Assembly: GCA_018713055.1 (NCBI GenBank)
Contig: DVFW01000028.1
Location: 120,860-184,859 of the forward strand
Origin: Scatavimonas merdigallinarum
GTDB taxonomy: Bacteria > Bacillota > Clostridia > Oscillospirales > Acutalibacteraceae
Direction: 5' to 3'
Length of the DNA: 64,000 bases
This document shows positions 1-9,100 of the stretch, in pieces (the stretch's first letter is position 1; the number at the start of each line of letters is the position of its first letter). Both the position numbers and the translations under genes were made by a program. The notes beneath the pieces were generated by a model. That model was not told where the DNA came from, ran no database searches, and saw nothing but the letters and a program-made list of their open reading frames with translations.

Positions 1-474
1 TTCCAGCAGATAGTCGTTTAAAAGTTTGATTTCGTCGATTCGTTCGTCTGTAATGGTAAGCTTATATTCCGCCGTGGCTTTTTTATTGGCGGATGCAACG
101 GCGGTGATGGTGCATTCGCCCGCAGACAGAGCCGTTACTTTGCCTGTGCTGTCCACAGAAGCCACGTTCGGGTTGGAGCTTGTAAACGAAAGCTCCCGAT
201 TTTTGGCGTTTGCAGGGACGATAACGGGGTTGAGCGCAAGTGTTTCGCCCCGCTTTAGCGCGCCGGGTGTTTTTTCAGCCTGCAGGGCCTGTACATCTGC
301 AGAGGCAGACGGCTGCGTGGCGGGTTCGGTGGGCGCCTGCGTTGGGGTCTGCACAACGGAAACAGAAGCGATCAGCCTTCCTGCAAGCGTGGGATTGAAC
401 AGGAAAACACCCACGGCTGTCAGGGAAAGGACAGCCAGGCAAATAAAGGTGATAATTGCCGCCTTATGTTTCAT
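1..474 (-). CDS. Exported Big_2 (bacterial Ig-like) domain protein, C-terminus outside the window
   Basis: The reading frame opens at ATG 474 behind a GAAAGGA ribosome binding site and runs off the left edge after 158 codons. The first ~30 residues are a short basic stretch (MKHK) and one hydrophobic segment, so a signal peptide or membrane anchor. A Thr/Pro/Gln-rich linker follows, then a Big_2 module with its hallmark Asn-Val-Ala-Ser-Val-Asp ... Gly-Lys-Val-Thr-Ala pattern and a Gly-Glu-Cys-Thr-Ile-Thr-Ala strand. Big_2 domains are surface structural or adhesion modules. The same module type ends the sortase at 29900-32197. What follows the Big_2 module is not visible, so the overall function is open. 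A plus-strand open frame covering the same bases is its shadow. Confidence 0.85.
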   Translation of the reverse strand, partial: MKHKAAIITFICLAVLSLTAVGVFLFNPTLAGRLIASVSVVQTPTQAPTEPATQPSASADVQALQAEKTPGALKRGETLALNPVIVPANAKNRELSFTSSNPNVASVDSTGKVTALSAGECTITAVASANKKATAEYKLTITDERIDEIKLLNDYLLE

Positions 475-541
475 AGCAAGGTTCCTTTCAAAAATAAACT
501 TCCAAAAACGGCAAACGCGTTATCTGGAAGGCGCTGTTTTT

Positions 542-608
542 ACTATATTGTTTCCGCAGCTTCTGTCAATTATAAATTTATTATAAATTGCCGGAGGGCG
601 CAGGTCAA
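542..608 (-). promoter_or_regulatory. Two tandem sigma-A-type promoters for the Big_2 gene
   Basis: On the minus strand, TTGACC (608-603) and TATAAT (585-580) are 17 bases apart. A second pair, TTGACA (569-564) and TATAGT (547-542), is 16 bases apart. Both point at the ATG at 474. The remaining bases of the 475-809 gap hold only these and the terminator at 755-783. Confidence 0.6.
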
Positions 609-754
609 CTAAAAATCGTCAAATCTCTTGCTAAAATTGTTCCATCAACGCCAAAAAAGAGAAAAAATGGTTTTTTTTACTGTATTTTACAGAAGAAACC
701 AGCGCTCTAAATAAAAGGGAGATGGGCAGGCCGTGGAAAAGGAAAAATCTTTAT

Positions 755-783
755 AAAAAAGGCGGACAGAAGATCTGTCCGCC
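755..783 (-). terminator. Rho-independent terminator of the pilus/pdaB operon
   Basis: A 9-bp GC-rich stem (GGCGGACAG/CTGTCCGCC, 761-783) is followed on the minus strand by six T residues, 27 bases beyond the stop of the deacetylase gene. Confidence 0.85.
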
Positions 784-809
784 GGGTTTGTATCTTTTTT
801 CTTATGCAG

Positions 810-1652
810 TTATCTGTTGCTCTGGCTTTGGGAGCTGCTTTCCTTTTTGGAAGAAACAGAGCCGGAGGGGTTTGTGCTTAAAGGCGCAGCGTCTGTGTGC
901 ATGCGCCCCTCGTGGTCTGTGGTATAGCTGCCTTTTAACAGGATTTGGGAGATCGGCACGATTTCGTACCCTTGCGCGCGGATGGCTTCTATAATCATTG
1001 GGAGCGCTTGCGGTGTGTTTTTTGCACCGTTGTGCAGCAGGATAATGCTTCCGGGTGAAAGATTTTTCTGAATGCGGTCTACCATCTGCTGGGGCGAAGG
1101 ATCTTTCCAATCGAGACTGTCGATATTCCATTGCACGCAGTACATATGGATGCTGTTGACCGTTTCGACCAATGCGTTGTTGTAATCGCCGTAAGGCGGC
1201 CGGAACAGGGTGGGGCGTACGCCTGTGATCTTTTCAATTTTGTCGTTGCAGCCGTTGAGCTCCTTAAGCATATCCTCCCGGCTCTGCTGCGGCATATGCG
1301 CGTGCGTGTCGGAGTGATTGCCTACGTCGTGCCCGGCGTCGTGAATTGCTTTTACGGAATCGGGGTATTTATCCACCCATTCTCCCACAAGAAAAAAGGT
1401 GGTTTTTACGTTATATTCGTCCAGCGTATCCAGAAGCCCCTGCGTTTGCTCGTTCCCCCAGGCGGCGTCAAACGATATGCTTACAACTTTTTCTTCCTGT
1501 TCCACACAATATATGGGAATTTTCCTTGTGGTTGTGGACGCCGTTATAACGCCATTGTAGCTGGACATGCAGACAGACAGCGCAAGAGCTCCCACAAGCA
1601 GACAGCAGCCAATAATTAAAAGCCGTTGCTTTGTTAAAACAAAAAATTTCAT
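810..1652 (-). CDS. PdaB-like polysaccharide deacetylase (NodB domain)
   Basis: 280 residues. An N-terminal membrane anchor (about residues 10-30) precedes a NodB-homology domain (about 50-235). Visible motifs are SFDAAWG (first motif with the metal/base Asp), the metal-binding HSDTHAH, RPPYG and LLHNG. Family members remove N-acetyl groups from peptidoglycan or related glycans; the SFD-x-x-WG form is typical of the sporulation protein PdaB. The tail after residue 245 is a Ser/Gln/Lys-rich low-complexity stretch. It is the last gene before a strong terminator and lies 57 bases after pilC, so it may be co-transcribed with the pilus genes. A pilus role is conceivable but unproven; a cortex/spore or wall-remodelling role is the default. 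Confidence 0.85.
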   Translation of the reverse strand: MKFFVLTKQRLLIIGCCLLVGALALSVCMSSYNGVITASTTTRKIPIYCVEQEEKVVSISFDAAWGNEQTQGLLDTLDEYNVKTTFFLVGEWVDKYPDSVKAIHDAGHDVGNHSDTHAHMPQQSREDMLKELNGCNDKIEKITGVRPTLFRPPYGDYNNALVETVNSIHMYCVQWNIDSLDWKDPSPQQMVDRIQKNLSPGSIILLHNGAKNTPQALPMIIEAIRAQGYEIVPISQILLKGSYTTDHEGRMHTDAAPLSTNPSGSVSSKKESSSQSQSNR

Positions 1653-1708
1653 AAAGACTCCCCCTTATACATAAATGTATGCGGAGGAATGGCTGCAGAT
1701 GATTTAAT

Positions 1709-2965
1709 TTAAGAATTTACGCTGGTAGCGATTACATCATACATGCCGAACATGGGAACAACAATGGAAATTACAACGGTTGCCACTACAATTGCTATGA
1801 GTACAGTTAAAACAGGCGTTATAGCGCCTGTCAGGCGTTTGGTGGATTCGTCCGCCTGCTGTTCGTACATATCCGCCATTTTGCGCAGGGAGTCGGAAAG
1901 CATGCCGCTTTCTTCGCCAACGCGGATCATGGAAACAAGCAAAGCGTCAAACACAGGATACCGCGACATGGCTACGTTGATGGGTGTGCCGATCTTTACA
2001 TCCTCAATAATCTGGTTCATACAGTCTTTCATATATGCGTTTGCAATTACATCCCTTGCAAGTTCCAGCGCTTTTAAAATGCGGATGCCCGCGTCTGTAA
2101 GCGTAGCCATTATACGACAAAAGCGCGCAATATGGGAAATACGTATGACCTTGCCGATTAATGGGATCTTTAGCTGTATACGGCTCCACCACATGCGAAA
2201 GCTTTCGTTGTATTTGTATAAGCACCGCAGCCCAATAACGAGCGCGGCAATGACAAGAAGAATTATGTACCAATGGTTGATCAGTACATTGGAAACGCTC
2301 ACCGTAAACTGTGTGATAGTCGGAAGTTCGGCGCCAAAGCTGCTAAAAAGAACGGAAAAGGAAGGAATGACCAGCACGGACAGGACAATCATCAAAATAA
2401 TTGTAAGACCCAGCAGAAAGACGGGATAAGCCAAAGCGGTTTTTATCTTGCCAAAAAGGGCAATTTCTTTTTCTAGGATGGAGGCGCACTGGGAAAAAGA
2501 AAGATCTAACCGTCCGTTTGCCTCGCCGGCCTGTATAATGTTGACGACGATATTGGGAAAGGTTTTGAACCTGCTCATGGCGGTGGACAACGGTACGCCG
2601 CTGTAAAGTTCTTTTGTAATTTCTGTAAGAATCCTGCGCAGATTTTTGTCTGATTCCGTATCGATCATGACCTCCATAGCCATAGAGAGAGGAATCCCTG
2701 CTTTCATCATCAGGCCCATTTGGTGCATCATCGCAAGCATGCGTTTTTTTCTGATTTTTGTATCATGGACGTCTTTCGTGTTAAGCTCCCGTTCCCAAAT
2801 GCTTTTGCCGGCGTTGATTTCGGCAGGGTCCTGCAGCTGCGTGACCGAAAGGGCCGTAAGGCCGCGCGAACGCAGGTTTTTCCTGACTTCGTCGCGGGAG
2901 CCGGCGGTCATTTCGCCCTTGTATTTTCTGTTTTTGCTGTTGACGGCGATATAGGTATATTTCAA
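1709..2965 (-). CDS. pilC: Type IV pilus inner-membrane platform protein PilC (GspF family)
   Basis: 418 residues with the two-fold repeated T2SSF domain (about 75-195 and 280-400) and three long hydrophobic segments near residues 180-205, 230-250 and 385-410. PilC is the membrane platform on which PilB and PilT act. The start is a TTG at 2965 preceded by AGAGGTGAT. Six bases separate it from pilT, as expected inside one operon. Length is close to the usual ~400 residues and no damage is visible. Confidence 0.93.
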   Translation of the reverse strand: MKYTYIAVNSKNRKYKGEMTAGSRDEVRKNLRSRGLTALSVTQLQDPAEINAGKSIWERELNTKDVHDTKIRKKRMLAMMHQMGLMMKAGIPLSMAMEVMIDTESDKNLRRILTEITKELYSGVPLSTAMSRFKTFPNIVVNIIQAGEANGRLDLSFSQCASILEKEIALFGKIKTALAYPVFLLGLTIILMIVLSVLVIPSFSVLFSSFGAELPTITQFTVSVSNVLINHWYIILLVIAALVIGLRCLYKYNESFRMWWSRIQLKIPLIGKVIRISHIARFCRIMATLTDAGIRILKALELARDVIANAYMKDCMNQIIEDVKIGTPINVAMSRYPVFDALLVSMIRVGEESGMLSDSLRKMADMYEQQADESTKRLTGAITPVLTVLIAIVVATVVISIVVPMFGMYDVIATSVNS

Positions 2966-2971
2966 GCCAGA

Positions 2972-4066
2972 TCACCTCTGCTCCGGATAAAGTGAAATAT
3001 TTGGATATGGCGGCATGTCTGCGGCGGACGGACTGTTTGTATGAAGGCTGTACCGCCGTGCCGTTTCCGGCGTAATATAGCCGTTTTCCAAAAGAAGCTG
3101 GATGCTTGCATTTCTGGTAAGCATCCCTGTGTTTTTATTAAGCTGGATGATCTGGTCAATTTGCGCAGTTTTATTTTCACGGATCAGGTTTGCGACTGCA
3201 GGGTTTACAAACATCATTTCAAATGCGCCAATCTGTCCGGGAATGTCCGCTCGGGGAAGGAGCCTTTGTGAAACAACCGCTTTGAGTGTGGTGGAAAGCT
3301 GGCCAAGTACCTGCTGCTGCCGGCTTTCCGGGAACAGGTCGATCATACGGTCGATTGCTTTTGCCGCACCTTCCGTATGTAAAGTGGAAAAAACAAGGTG
3401 TCCTGTTTCGGCGGCTGAAAGAGCCATAGTCATAGATTCCAGATCCCGGATTTCGCCAATTAAAATAACGTCCGGATTTTCACGCAGAACTGCGCGCAGT
3501 GCAGTAGAATAGCTGAGACTGTCTGTCCCGACCTCACGCTGGTTAATCATACAACGGATTGGCGTGTGGATATATTCAACGGGGTCTTCAATTGTAACAA
3601 TATGCAGACAGCGTTTTTTGTTCATTTCGTGGATCAAGGCTGCAAGCGTTGTGGTTTTTCCGCTGCCTGCAGGGCCTGTTGCAAGCACCAGACCTTCTTG
3701 TAAATTTAATATTTTACCAATAGAAGCAGGAAGGTTCAGCGTGTTGATTTCGGGCGGTTGTACGTGAATGATGCGCATAACAAGCGTAGCGCCGTTGCGC
3801 TGGTGAAACGCATTGATGCGGAAACGGCCAAAGTCTTTTATATTTGCGGCGGCGTCTATATCGCCTGTTTCTAGAAAGCGGGTATAATATGCAGGCGGCA
3901 GCACTTGCCGGATGCAGTTCAAAACTTCTTCATCGGTTAAAAGCGGATGGCCTTCTGGAAAACAGATTTTTCCATGTATGCGCAGAGCGGGCCTGTTGCC
4001 CGCGGCGCAATGGATATCTGATGCACCGGCGATTACAGCCTCACGGATAAAAGCGTAAAAATCCAT
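2972..4066 (-). CDS. pilT: Pilus retraction ATPase PilT
   Basis: 364 residues. Contains the PilT N-terminal PAS-like region, Walker A GPAGSGKTTT (131-140), the Asp box with VTIEDPVEYIH, Walker B (DVILIGEIRD) and a His box (TGHLVFSTLHT). Members form hexamers that depolymerise pili at the inner membrane, powering twitching or DNA uptake. Having both pilB and pilT implies a retractable pilus rather than a pure secretion system. An AAGGGGG ribosome binding site precedes the ATG. It sits between pilB (26-base gap) and pilC (6-base gap). Confidence 0.94.
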   Translation of the reverse strand: MDFYAFIREAVIAGASDIHCAAGNRPALRIHGKICFPEGHPLLTDEEVLNCIRQVLPPAYYTRFLETGDIDAAANIKDFGRFRINAFHQRNGATLVMRIIHVQPPEINTLNLPASIGKILNLQEGLVLATGPAGSGKTTTLAALIHEMNKKRCLHIVTIEDPVEYIHTPIRCMINQREVGTDSLSYSTALRAVLRENPDVILIGEIRDLESMTMALSAAETGHLVFSTLHTEGAAKAIDRMIDLFPESRQQQVLGQLSTTLKAVVSQRLLPRADIPGQIGAFEMMFVNPAVANLIRENKTAQIDQIIQLNKNTGMLTRNASIQLLLENGYITPETARRYSLHTNSPSAADMPPYPNISLYPEQR

Positions 4067-4092
4067 AGCTTTGCAACCCCCTTATTTTTTGT

Positions 4093-5784
4093 TTAAAGAA
4101 TGTCGTCGTTTATAGCAGCGTTCAGCATCGTTGCAATGGAAATTGTGCCGTTAAGAACAAGCCGCCTTAAATTTTCGAGCATGGGAAGCATGCCTTCTTT
4201 AAGCGCAATTTCGTTAATGTGCGCGGTGCTTTCACCCGCGTGGATTGCAGCCCGGATTGGGGCGGTAACGCGCATAATTTCATGTACAGCGGTTCGCCCC
4301 TTTACGCCGGTACGATTGCATTTATCGCAGCCCTTCTCGCGGTAAATTTTTTGTTTTGTTCCCGGAGGCAGACCAAGAAAACGAAGTTCGTCTTCGCTTG
4401 CATAATAGGCTTCACGGCAGTTCAGGCACAGCTTACGGACAAGGCGTTGTGCAACGATACCCAGCACTGCAGAGGTCACCATAAAAGGCGCGACGCCCAT
4501 ATCCACCAAACGTATAATGGAGCTTGCGGCACTGTAGGTATGCAGAGTGGACAGAACCAGATGTCCGGTAATAGCAGCACTGGAAGCGATTTCGGCTGTT
4601 TCGCGGTCACGGATTTCACCGATCATGATGACATCCGGGTCCTGTCTCAGAATAGAGCGCAAAACGTTTGCAAAGGTGAGGCCGGCCTTGTCGTTGATAT
4701 CCACCTGGGTAATGCCGGGAAGAATCATTTCGACAGGGTTTTCGACCGTGACAATATTGATATCGTCGCGCTGTATTTCTTTCAGTGCGGTGTATAGAGT
4801 TGTTGACTTGCCCGAACCTGTTGCGCCTGTAAGCAAAATAATGCCGCGGTTGCTTTTCAGAAGAGATTCAAAAACGGCGAGATTTTCCGGCAAAAAACCA
4901 ATGCCATGTTTATCCATAGTAATACCAAGCGCCGTGGTGATACGGATCACGACCTTTTCCCCAAAAACGCTCGGCAAAACGGAAATACGCATGTCTACAT
5001 CTGTATTGCCGGCCCGGTAACGTATACGCCCATCTTGTGGAAGACGTTTTTCGGCGATGTTCATCCCGCCGATAAATTTGATACGACTGGTTACAGAAGG
5101 GATCAAATCCGGTCCGGTTTCCAGATATTGGATCAGTCTGCCGTCAATGCGAAAACGGATGACCATTTTCTTTTCCATAGGTTCAATATGAACGTCGCTG
5201 GCTTTCATGTAGACGGCCTGCTCAATCATATTGTTGACAAAACGGATGATGGGTTGGTCTTCCGATAAGATATTTATGGCATTTTGTTCTTCGTTTTGCC
5301 CTTTTGACATTTGCGCGCTGACAAATTCCTGCGCTTCGCTGAACGCTTTTTTGGCTGCGTACAGTTCCCGCTGTTTTTCCAGGATGGAAGAGGACTCAGC
5401 CAGGACGGCATGGATCCGATGACGGGTATAATTACCCAGAGTATTGATCGCCTTATAGTCAAGCGGGTCGGACATGGCGACAGTCAGGGATTTGTTGTCA
5501 AATGCAATTGGAATAATATGATTGGAAACAGAAATATTTTCGGGCACGATTTCTGATATTTCCGGGTCGATCTCCACATTTTGCAGATCTATATACGGCA
5601 TGGAAAACTGCTGGGCCAGCGCCCTGCAAAGTGTTTGTTCAGAAATATACTTTTCCTCTGTCAGGATTTCGCCGATGCGTTTTCCTGAATATTTCTGTTT
5701 ATCCAGGCACCGCTGTAAAATGTCGGGGGTGATTGCGCCGGACGCAATCAGAATTTCACCAAGCTTAAGATGGGATGTTTTCAT
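4093..5784 (-). CDS. pilB: Pilus assembly ATPase PilB (GspE/MshE type)
   Basis: 563 residues. An N-terminal MshEN-type domain (about 1-150), which in relatives binds cyclic di-GMP, precedes the T2SSE ATPase core. Walker A GATGSGKSTT is at 320-329, Walker B is DVIMIGEIRD, and a CxxC...CxxC zinc knuckle (CLNC ... CDKC) lies near residues 450-500. It drives pilin polymerisation at the PilC platform. The start is ATG 5784 with AAAGGAG upstream. Whether the N-terminal domain still binds the second messenger cannot be told by eye. Confidence 0.94.
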   Translation of the reverse strand: MKTSHLKLGEILIASGAITPDILQRCLDKQKYSGKRIGEILTEEKYISEQTLCRALAQQFSMPYIDLQNVEIDPEISEIVPENISVSNHIIPIAFDNKSLTVAMSDPLDYKAINTLGNYTRHRIHAVLAESSSILEKQRELYAAKKAFSEAQEFVSAQMSKGQNEEQNAINILSEDQPIIRFVNNMIEQAVYMKASDVHIEPMEKKMVIRFRIDGRLIQYLETGPDLIPSVTSRIKFIGGMNIAEKRLPQDGRIRYRAGNTDVDMRISVLPSVFGEKVVIRITTALGITMDKHGIGFLPENLAVFESLLKSNRGIILLTGATGSGKSTTLYTALKEIQRDDINIVTVENPVEMILPGITQVDINDKAGLTFANVLRSILRQDPDVIMIGEIRDRETAEIASSAAITGHLVLSTLHTYSAASSIIRLVDMGVAPFMVTSAVLGIVAQRLVRKLCLNCREAYYASEDELRFLGLPPGTKQKIYREKGCDKCNRTGVKGRTAVHEIMRVTAPIRAAIHAGESTAHINEIALKEGMLPMLENLRRLVLNGTISIATMLNAAINDDIL

Positions 5785-5817
5785 ACGGTTTTGTTGCTCC
5801 TTTACAACGGAATCGTT

Positions 5818-6579
5818 TTACAGGCCAAGCAGCTGCAAATACCATCCGACAAAATGGTAAACAGGTGTGCGCAAAAGGATCAGCAACGCGCAGCCTGCGC
5901 AAATGTACGGCCCCATGGGCAGGTAAAACCCGCTTTTGACCTTCTTTGTCGCCAGTAAAAAAAGAATGTGAAAAAACGCTGTGAACAATAAAATAATAAA
6001 ACTCAGAAAGACGGCCGGAAAGCCAAGTAAAATTCCAAGCGCGCCAAAAAGCTTTACATCACCAAAACCGATCCCGTCCTTTTTGTAAAGCGCACGGCTG
6101 AAAAGGTTTAAGAGAAGAAAAAGCGCAGCCCCACAGACGCTGCCTGCAAGCGGCGACCACCAGCTGGTAATAAAAAACTGGCCGGAGAGCAGGTCGCATA
6201 CGGCGCCGGCAGTACAAAGCAGGGCAAGTGCAGCGCTAAACTGATCGGGAATAATGGTATATTCCCTGTCGCTCAGCGCAATCAGGAGCATAAGTATCAT
6301 GGCCAGGCATAAAAAAACGCTGTACAAGCATACCCCGTATATGAAAAAACACAACGCGTTACAAACACAAAGCAAAACCGTGCAGGGAATCCCAACGCGC
6401 CGGTAGGAAAAGCGCACGCCGCATGCAGTCTTTGGAGAGGGGGATTCTCCATAGTCGCAAAACCAGGAGGCCGGTGCACGGTTACAAAAAAGAAACGCAA
6501 GATAGACGATCCCGGCTGTAGCCAATACGATCAGTACAAGGCCGACGGTAAAAGCGGCGGAAGATGGACGGTACATCAT
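5818..6579 (-). CDS. pilD: Prepilin peptidase with a reduced N-terminal domain (A24 family)
   Basis: 253 residues, polytopic. The two catalytic aspartates of the A24 aspartic peptidases are present: D104 in ALSDREYTIIPDQ and D174 in GFGDVK. The N-terminal region, which in canonical PilD carries a CxxC...CxxC zinc site and N-methyltransferase activity, is short here and has only scattered cysteines (C32, C41, C53). It should therefore cleave the KKG leaders of the four prepilins in this window; methylation is doubtful. The ATG overlaps the stop of the PilO-like gene (ATGA), showing translational coupling. Confidence 0.9.
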   Translation of the reverse strand: MMYRPSSAAFTVGLVLIVLATAGIVYLAFLFCNRAPASWFCDYGESPSPKTACGVRFSYRRVGIPCTVLLCVCNALCFFIYGVCLYSVFLCLAMILMLLIALSDREYTIIPDQFSAALALLCTAGAVCDLLSGQFFITSWWSPLAGSVCGAALFLLLNLFSRALYKKDGIGFGDVKLFGALGILLGFPAVFLSFIILLFTAFFHILFLLATKKVKSGFYLPMGPYICAGCALLILLRTPVYHFVGWYLQLLGL

Positions 6580-7220
6580 GCTGCTGTATCTGTAGACGAG
6601 GGCGTTTGCGCCTGTGCAGAGGGGGCCTCCGCCTGAAAGTAATAAAGTGTAATATTCATAGAAGTGTTCAGGTCGCCCCTTGCAACAGTAACACCGTTTT
6701 GGCTGTCTGTCTGGGCAACGGTTGAAAAATTAAGCGTACGGATGTAGTAGGAGCCGTCGGATTTCTGCTCAAAATAATCGATTACATCCAGCACCTTGTC
6801 AGGAGAAGCCGTGAAGTTTAACGCAATATCTATAGAACACAGTGGGTCGCCGGTAGAAGAGGTTTCTGCCGGCAAAACCTCCTGCTCGTCCGATATATTA
6901 ATGGACAGGGGCGTAATGCCAAGGTTAGAAAACATCTGGTTTAAATCGTTGGTTGTGCTGCCGGCTGTTACAAACATTTCCGCTTCCAGCTCGTCCCAAC
7001 GCGACTGAAGGTTGTTGACGTGTTTTTTGTATTCTTCTATGCTGTTGCGCCGGGCTTCATACAGCCGCAGTGTGGCCTGTGCTTGTGCATGCTGCTGCTC
7101 CATAATTGGCTTGTTTGAAAGATATGGCATCAAAACAAGCGGTACAAACAGCGCCAACGCCAAAAGGATGATAAAAAGTCCAACCAGGTAAGATGGAATT
7201 TTTTTGCCCATGACAATCAT
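6576..7220 (-). CDS. pilO: PilO-like pilus alignment protein
   Basis: 214 residues. One N-terminal membrane helix (about 9-32), a coiled-coil stretch rich in Gln/Glu/Arg (about 40-80), then a compact alpha/beta periplasmic-type domain (85-195) and a low-complexity Ser/Ala/Thr tail. This layout and its place directly after pilM-pilN match PilO, which pairs with PilN to connect the cytoplasmic PilM ring to the outer parts of the machine. Sequence identity to known PilO is not obvious by eye, so the call rests on topology and position. It overlaps pilMN by four bases (ATGA); an alternative ATG lies three codons in. Confidence 0.75.
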   Translation of the reverse strand: MIVMGKKIPSYLVGLFIILLALALFVPLVLMPYLSNKPIMEQQHAQAQATLRLYEARRNSIEEYKKHVNNLQSRWDELEAEMFVTAGSTTNDLNQMFSNLGITPLSINISDEQEVLPAETSSTGDPLCSIDIALNFTASPDKVLDVIDYFEQKSDGSYYIRTLNFSTVAQTDSQNGVTVARGDLNTSMNITLYYFQAEAPSAQAQTPSSTDTAA

Positions 7221-8902
7221 TGGCCAATCCCCCCTTGTGTGGATTGTGCAGATTCACTGCGGGAATGCTGCGTGTTTACAGAAAGCGTTACGGTGCAGCT
7301 TCCGTTGCCCTGCGCAGAGTTACTTGTATAAGAGAAGGGGATGGCAATTGTAAAATATGCGTTGTGTTCCACTTCTGCTTTGAGCTTTACATAAGCGTCA
7401 AAGTTGTCTACATAAAAGTTCAGAGTGATCAGGTTTTCGTCGTTGTTGATACTATAGGAGTTTACAAAAAATACCTCGTCGGTAATTTGCGTGTACAGCT
7501 GGCTGACAATTTCCCGTACGGCGGCGGGGGCCTGGGGAAGCGCAGATTTGTCGCTTTCTACATTGGCGATTCTGGTGGAAAGCGCCTGATCCTTTGCAAT
7601 CCATTCCCTGACCTCGGCGTACTGGGGATCGGACAGTTTGGAAAAATCAACAGCCTGCTGCAGATAGGAAAAGCCGTACAGGCCGCCGACAGTGAGCATA
7701 ACGGCGCCTACAGTGGCGCCAAGGGCAATGGTAACATACTTGCTGATATCGGAACTGCGGCGTTTTGCAGAGTGGATGCCGTTTAAAAAATCACACTGGC
7801 CGGTGGTTGCAAGCGCAACCAGGTTGGAAAGCATATAATAACTTGACGACCTGTACCCGTTTTCTACCGCAACGTCTGTAATAACAGGGATGTTCTCAGG
7901 CGTATAGGAGGTATCTACGCTGTCGATTTCCATGGAAAAGCCAAGTTCGCGCAAATATCTGGGCAGATTGGGAAGACCGGCAAAATGATCCGCCAGATAT
8001 ATTTTATCCAGCTCAAGCCGTTGGCTTCCGAGCACCATACGCAGATTTCTTAAAATATCGCCCGTTGCATAGTCAAGAACCGTTTGCAAGCTGCGGACCG
8101 CCTGCGGCGATTGCAGGTTTTCCATAATTTCCAAAATACCTTCTTCATTAATCGCCTGTACCGCATCGATCAGGTTAACGCCACGGATTTTAGCGACAAG
8201 CTGTGCAAAATCCCCCACAGGGGATTCAAATGACTGTGAGTATAAGACTGCGCCGTTTTTAACGACGGTGATCCGCATGTCGCAAGCGTCCAGGCTTAAA
8301 ATGGCTGCAACCAAATTGATACTGCCGACAATCCGGCGCGCGCCGCGCAATATGGCGGCGCCGGGTGGAATGATTCTGTAAATGCGCATATGCTGTTCTT
8401 CAAAGGCTTTTTTGAGTTCTTGAATCAGAGAAAGCGGCATGGCAAACAGTGCAGCGTTGAGTTCGCTGCCGTTGGTTGTTTTTCCGTGTTCGCTGCCATA
8501 TTCGCAACTGATAATCGAGTAACTGGCGACGTCGTCTGAAACGACCGATTCCGCTTCAAGCACGGCAAACGAATGCACAAACTTTTCCTTGGCGGCGGCA
8601 TGCTGGTATTCTTTGGTGGCAATGTTTTGCTGGTCCGGGCAAAGGATGATATCGTCCATGGAAAAGCCCGCGTTCCGCCCGCAGCTTAAAACAAATTCGG
8701 CAAACCTGCTGCCGCTGTGCAGGGGGGCGTCTTTCAATTCCTGTGGAAGCGCAAAAATCAGGGAAGGCCCAAATACTGTTTGTCCGCCCGGCTGTGCAAA
8801 AAGACTTCTTTTGCGTTTTTCTCCAGTATATTTTGCCTTGACTGTTTCTGCAGAAGTCAGGCAGATATACTGGCTGCTTATCTGTAATATGGTAAATTTC
8901 AA
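7217..8902 (-). CDS. pilM: Fused PilM-PilN pilus assembly protein
   Basis: 561 residues from the TTG at 8902, chosen because AAGGTGG sits 8 bases upstream and because KFTILQISSQYICL gives the usual PilM first strand; the frame is open further up but has no better start. Residues 1 to about 370 have the actin-like PilM pattern, including DMRITVVKNGAVLYSQSF (phosphate-binding turn) and a SHS2-like insert. One membrane helix (about 385-410) is followed by a coiled coil and a PilN-like domain to the end. In most species PilM (cytoplasmic) and PilN (bitopic) are separate and bind through the PilN tail; here they are one chain. It is the first gene of the seven-gene assembly operon. Confidence 0.82.
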   Translation of the reverse strand: MKFTILQISSQYICLTSAETVKAKYTGEKRKRSLFAQPGGQTVFGPSLIFALPQELKDAPLHSGSRFAEFVLSCGRNAGFSMDDIILCPDQQNIATKEYQHAAAKEKFVHSFAVLEAESVVSDDVASYSIISCEYGSEHGKTTNGSELNAALFAMPLSLIQELKKAFEEQHMRIYRIIPPGAAILRGARRIVGSINLVAAILSLDACDMRITVVKNGAVLYSQSFESPVGDFAQLVAKIRGVNLIDAVQAINEEGILEIMENLQSPQAVRSLQTVLDYATGDILRNLRMVLGSQRLELDKIYLADHFAGLPNLPRYLRELGFSMEIDSVDTSYTPENIPVITDVAVENGYRSSSYYMLSNLVALATTGQCDFLNGIHSAKRRSSDISKYVTIALGATVGAVMLTVGGLYGFSYLQQAVDFSKLSDPQYAEVREWIAKDQALSTRIANVESDKSALPQAPAAVREIVSQLYTQITDEVFFVNSYSINNDENLITLNFYVDNFDAYVKLKAEVEHNAYFTIAIPFSYTSNSAQGNGSCTVTLSVNTQHSRSESAQSTQGGIGQ

Positions 8903-9012
8903 GTGGAGCACCACCTTATGTAATCGGTTAAACGGCCTGTATAAATCATATAACAAAAAATGCTTAATCCTATAAAAGCCTGTGTATATTTTACAGGCAA
9001 ATCTGCACAGGA

Positions 9013-9041
9013 TTTTTAGTTAAAAGAAATATATTTGTCAA
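9013..9041 (-). promoter_or_regulatory. Probable promoter of the pilMN-pilO-pilD-pilB-pilT-pilC operon
   Basis: TTGACA (9041-9036) and TAAAAA (9018-9013) on the minus strand are 17 bases apart and lie between the pilin terminator and the TTG at 8902. The -10 is poor, so strength is uncertain. Confidence 0.45.
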
Positions 9042-9049
9042 ATTTTTAT

Positions 9050-9082
9050 GAAAGAAAAATAAAAGCCCGCTTTGGCGGGCTT
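9050..9082 (-). terminator. Terminator of the major pilin transcript
   Basis: An 8-bp stem (AAGCCCGC/GCGGGCTT, 9063-9082, loop TTTG) is followed on the minus strand by a T-rich run, 19 bases past the pilin stop. It separates the pilin message from the assembly operon. Confidence 0.85.
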
Positions 9083-9100
9083 GGAAAGCGAAGAAAATGT

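Noticed and set aside
26..586. 186-codon plus-strand frame at the left edge
   Set aside because: Shadow of the Big_2 gene on the minus strand, which has a start site, signal segment and domain pattern.
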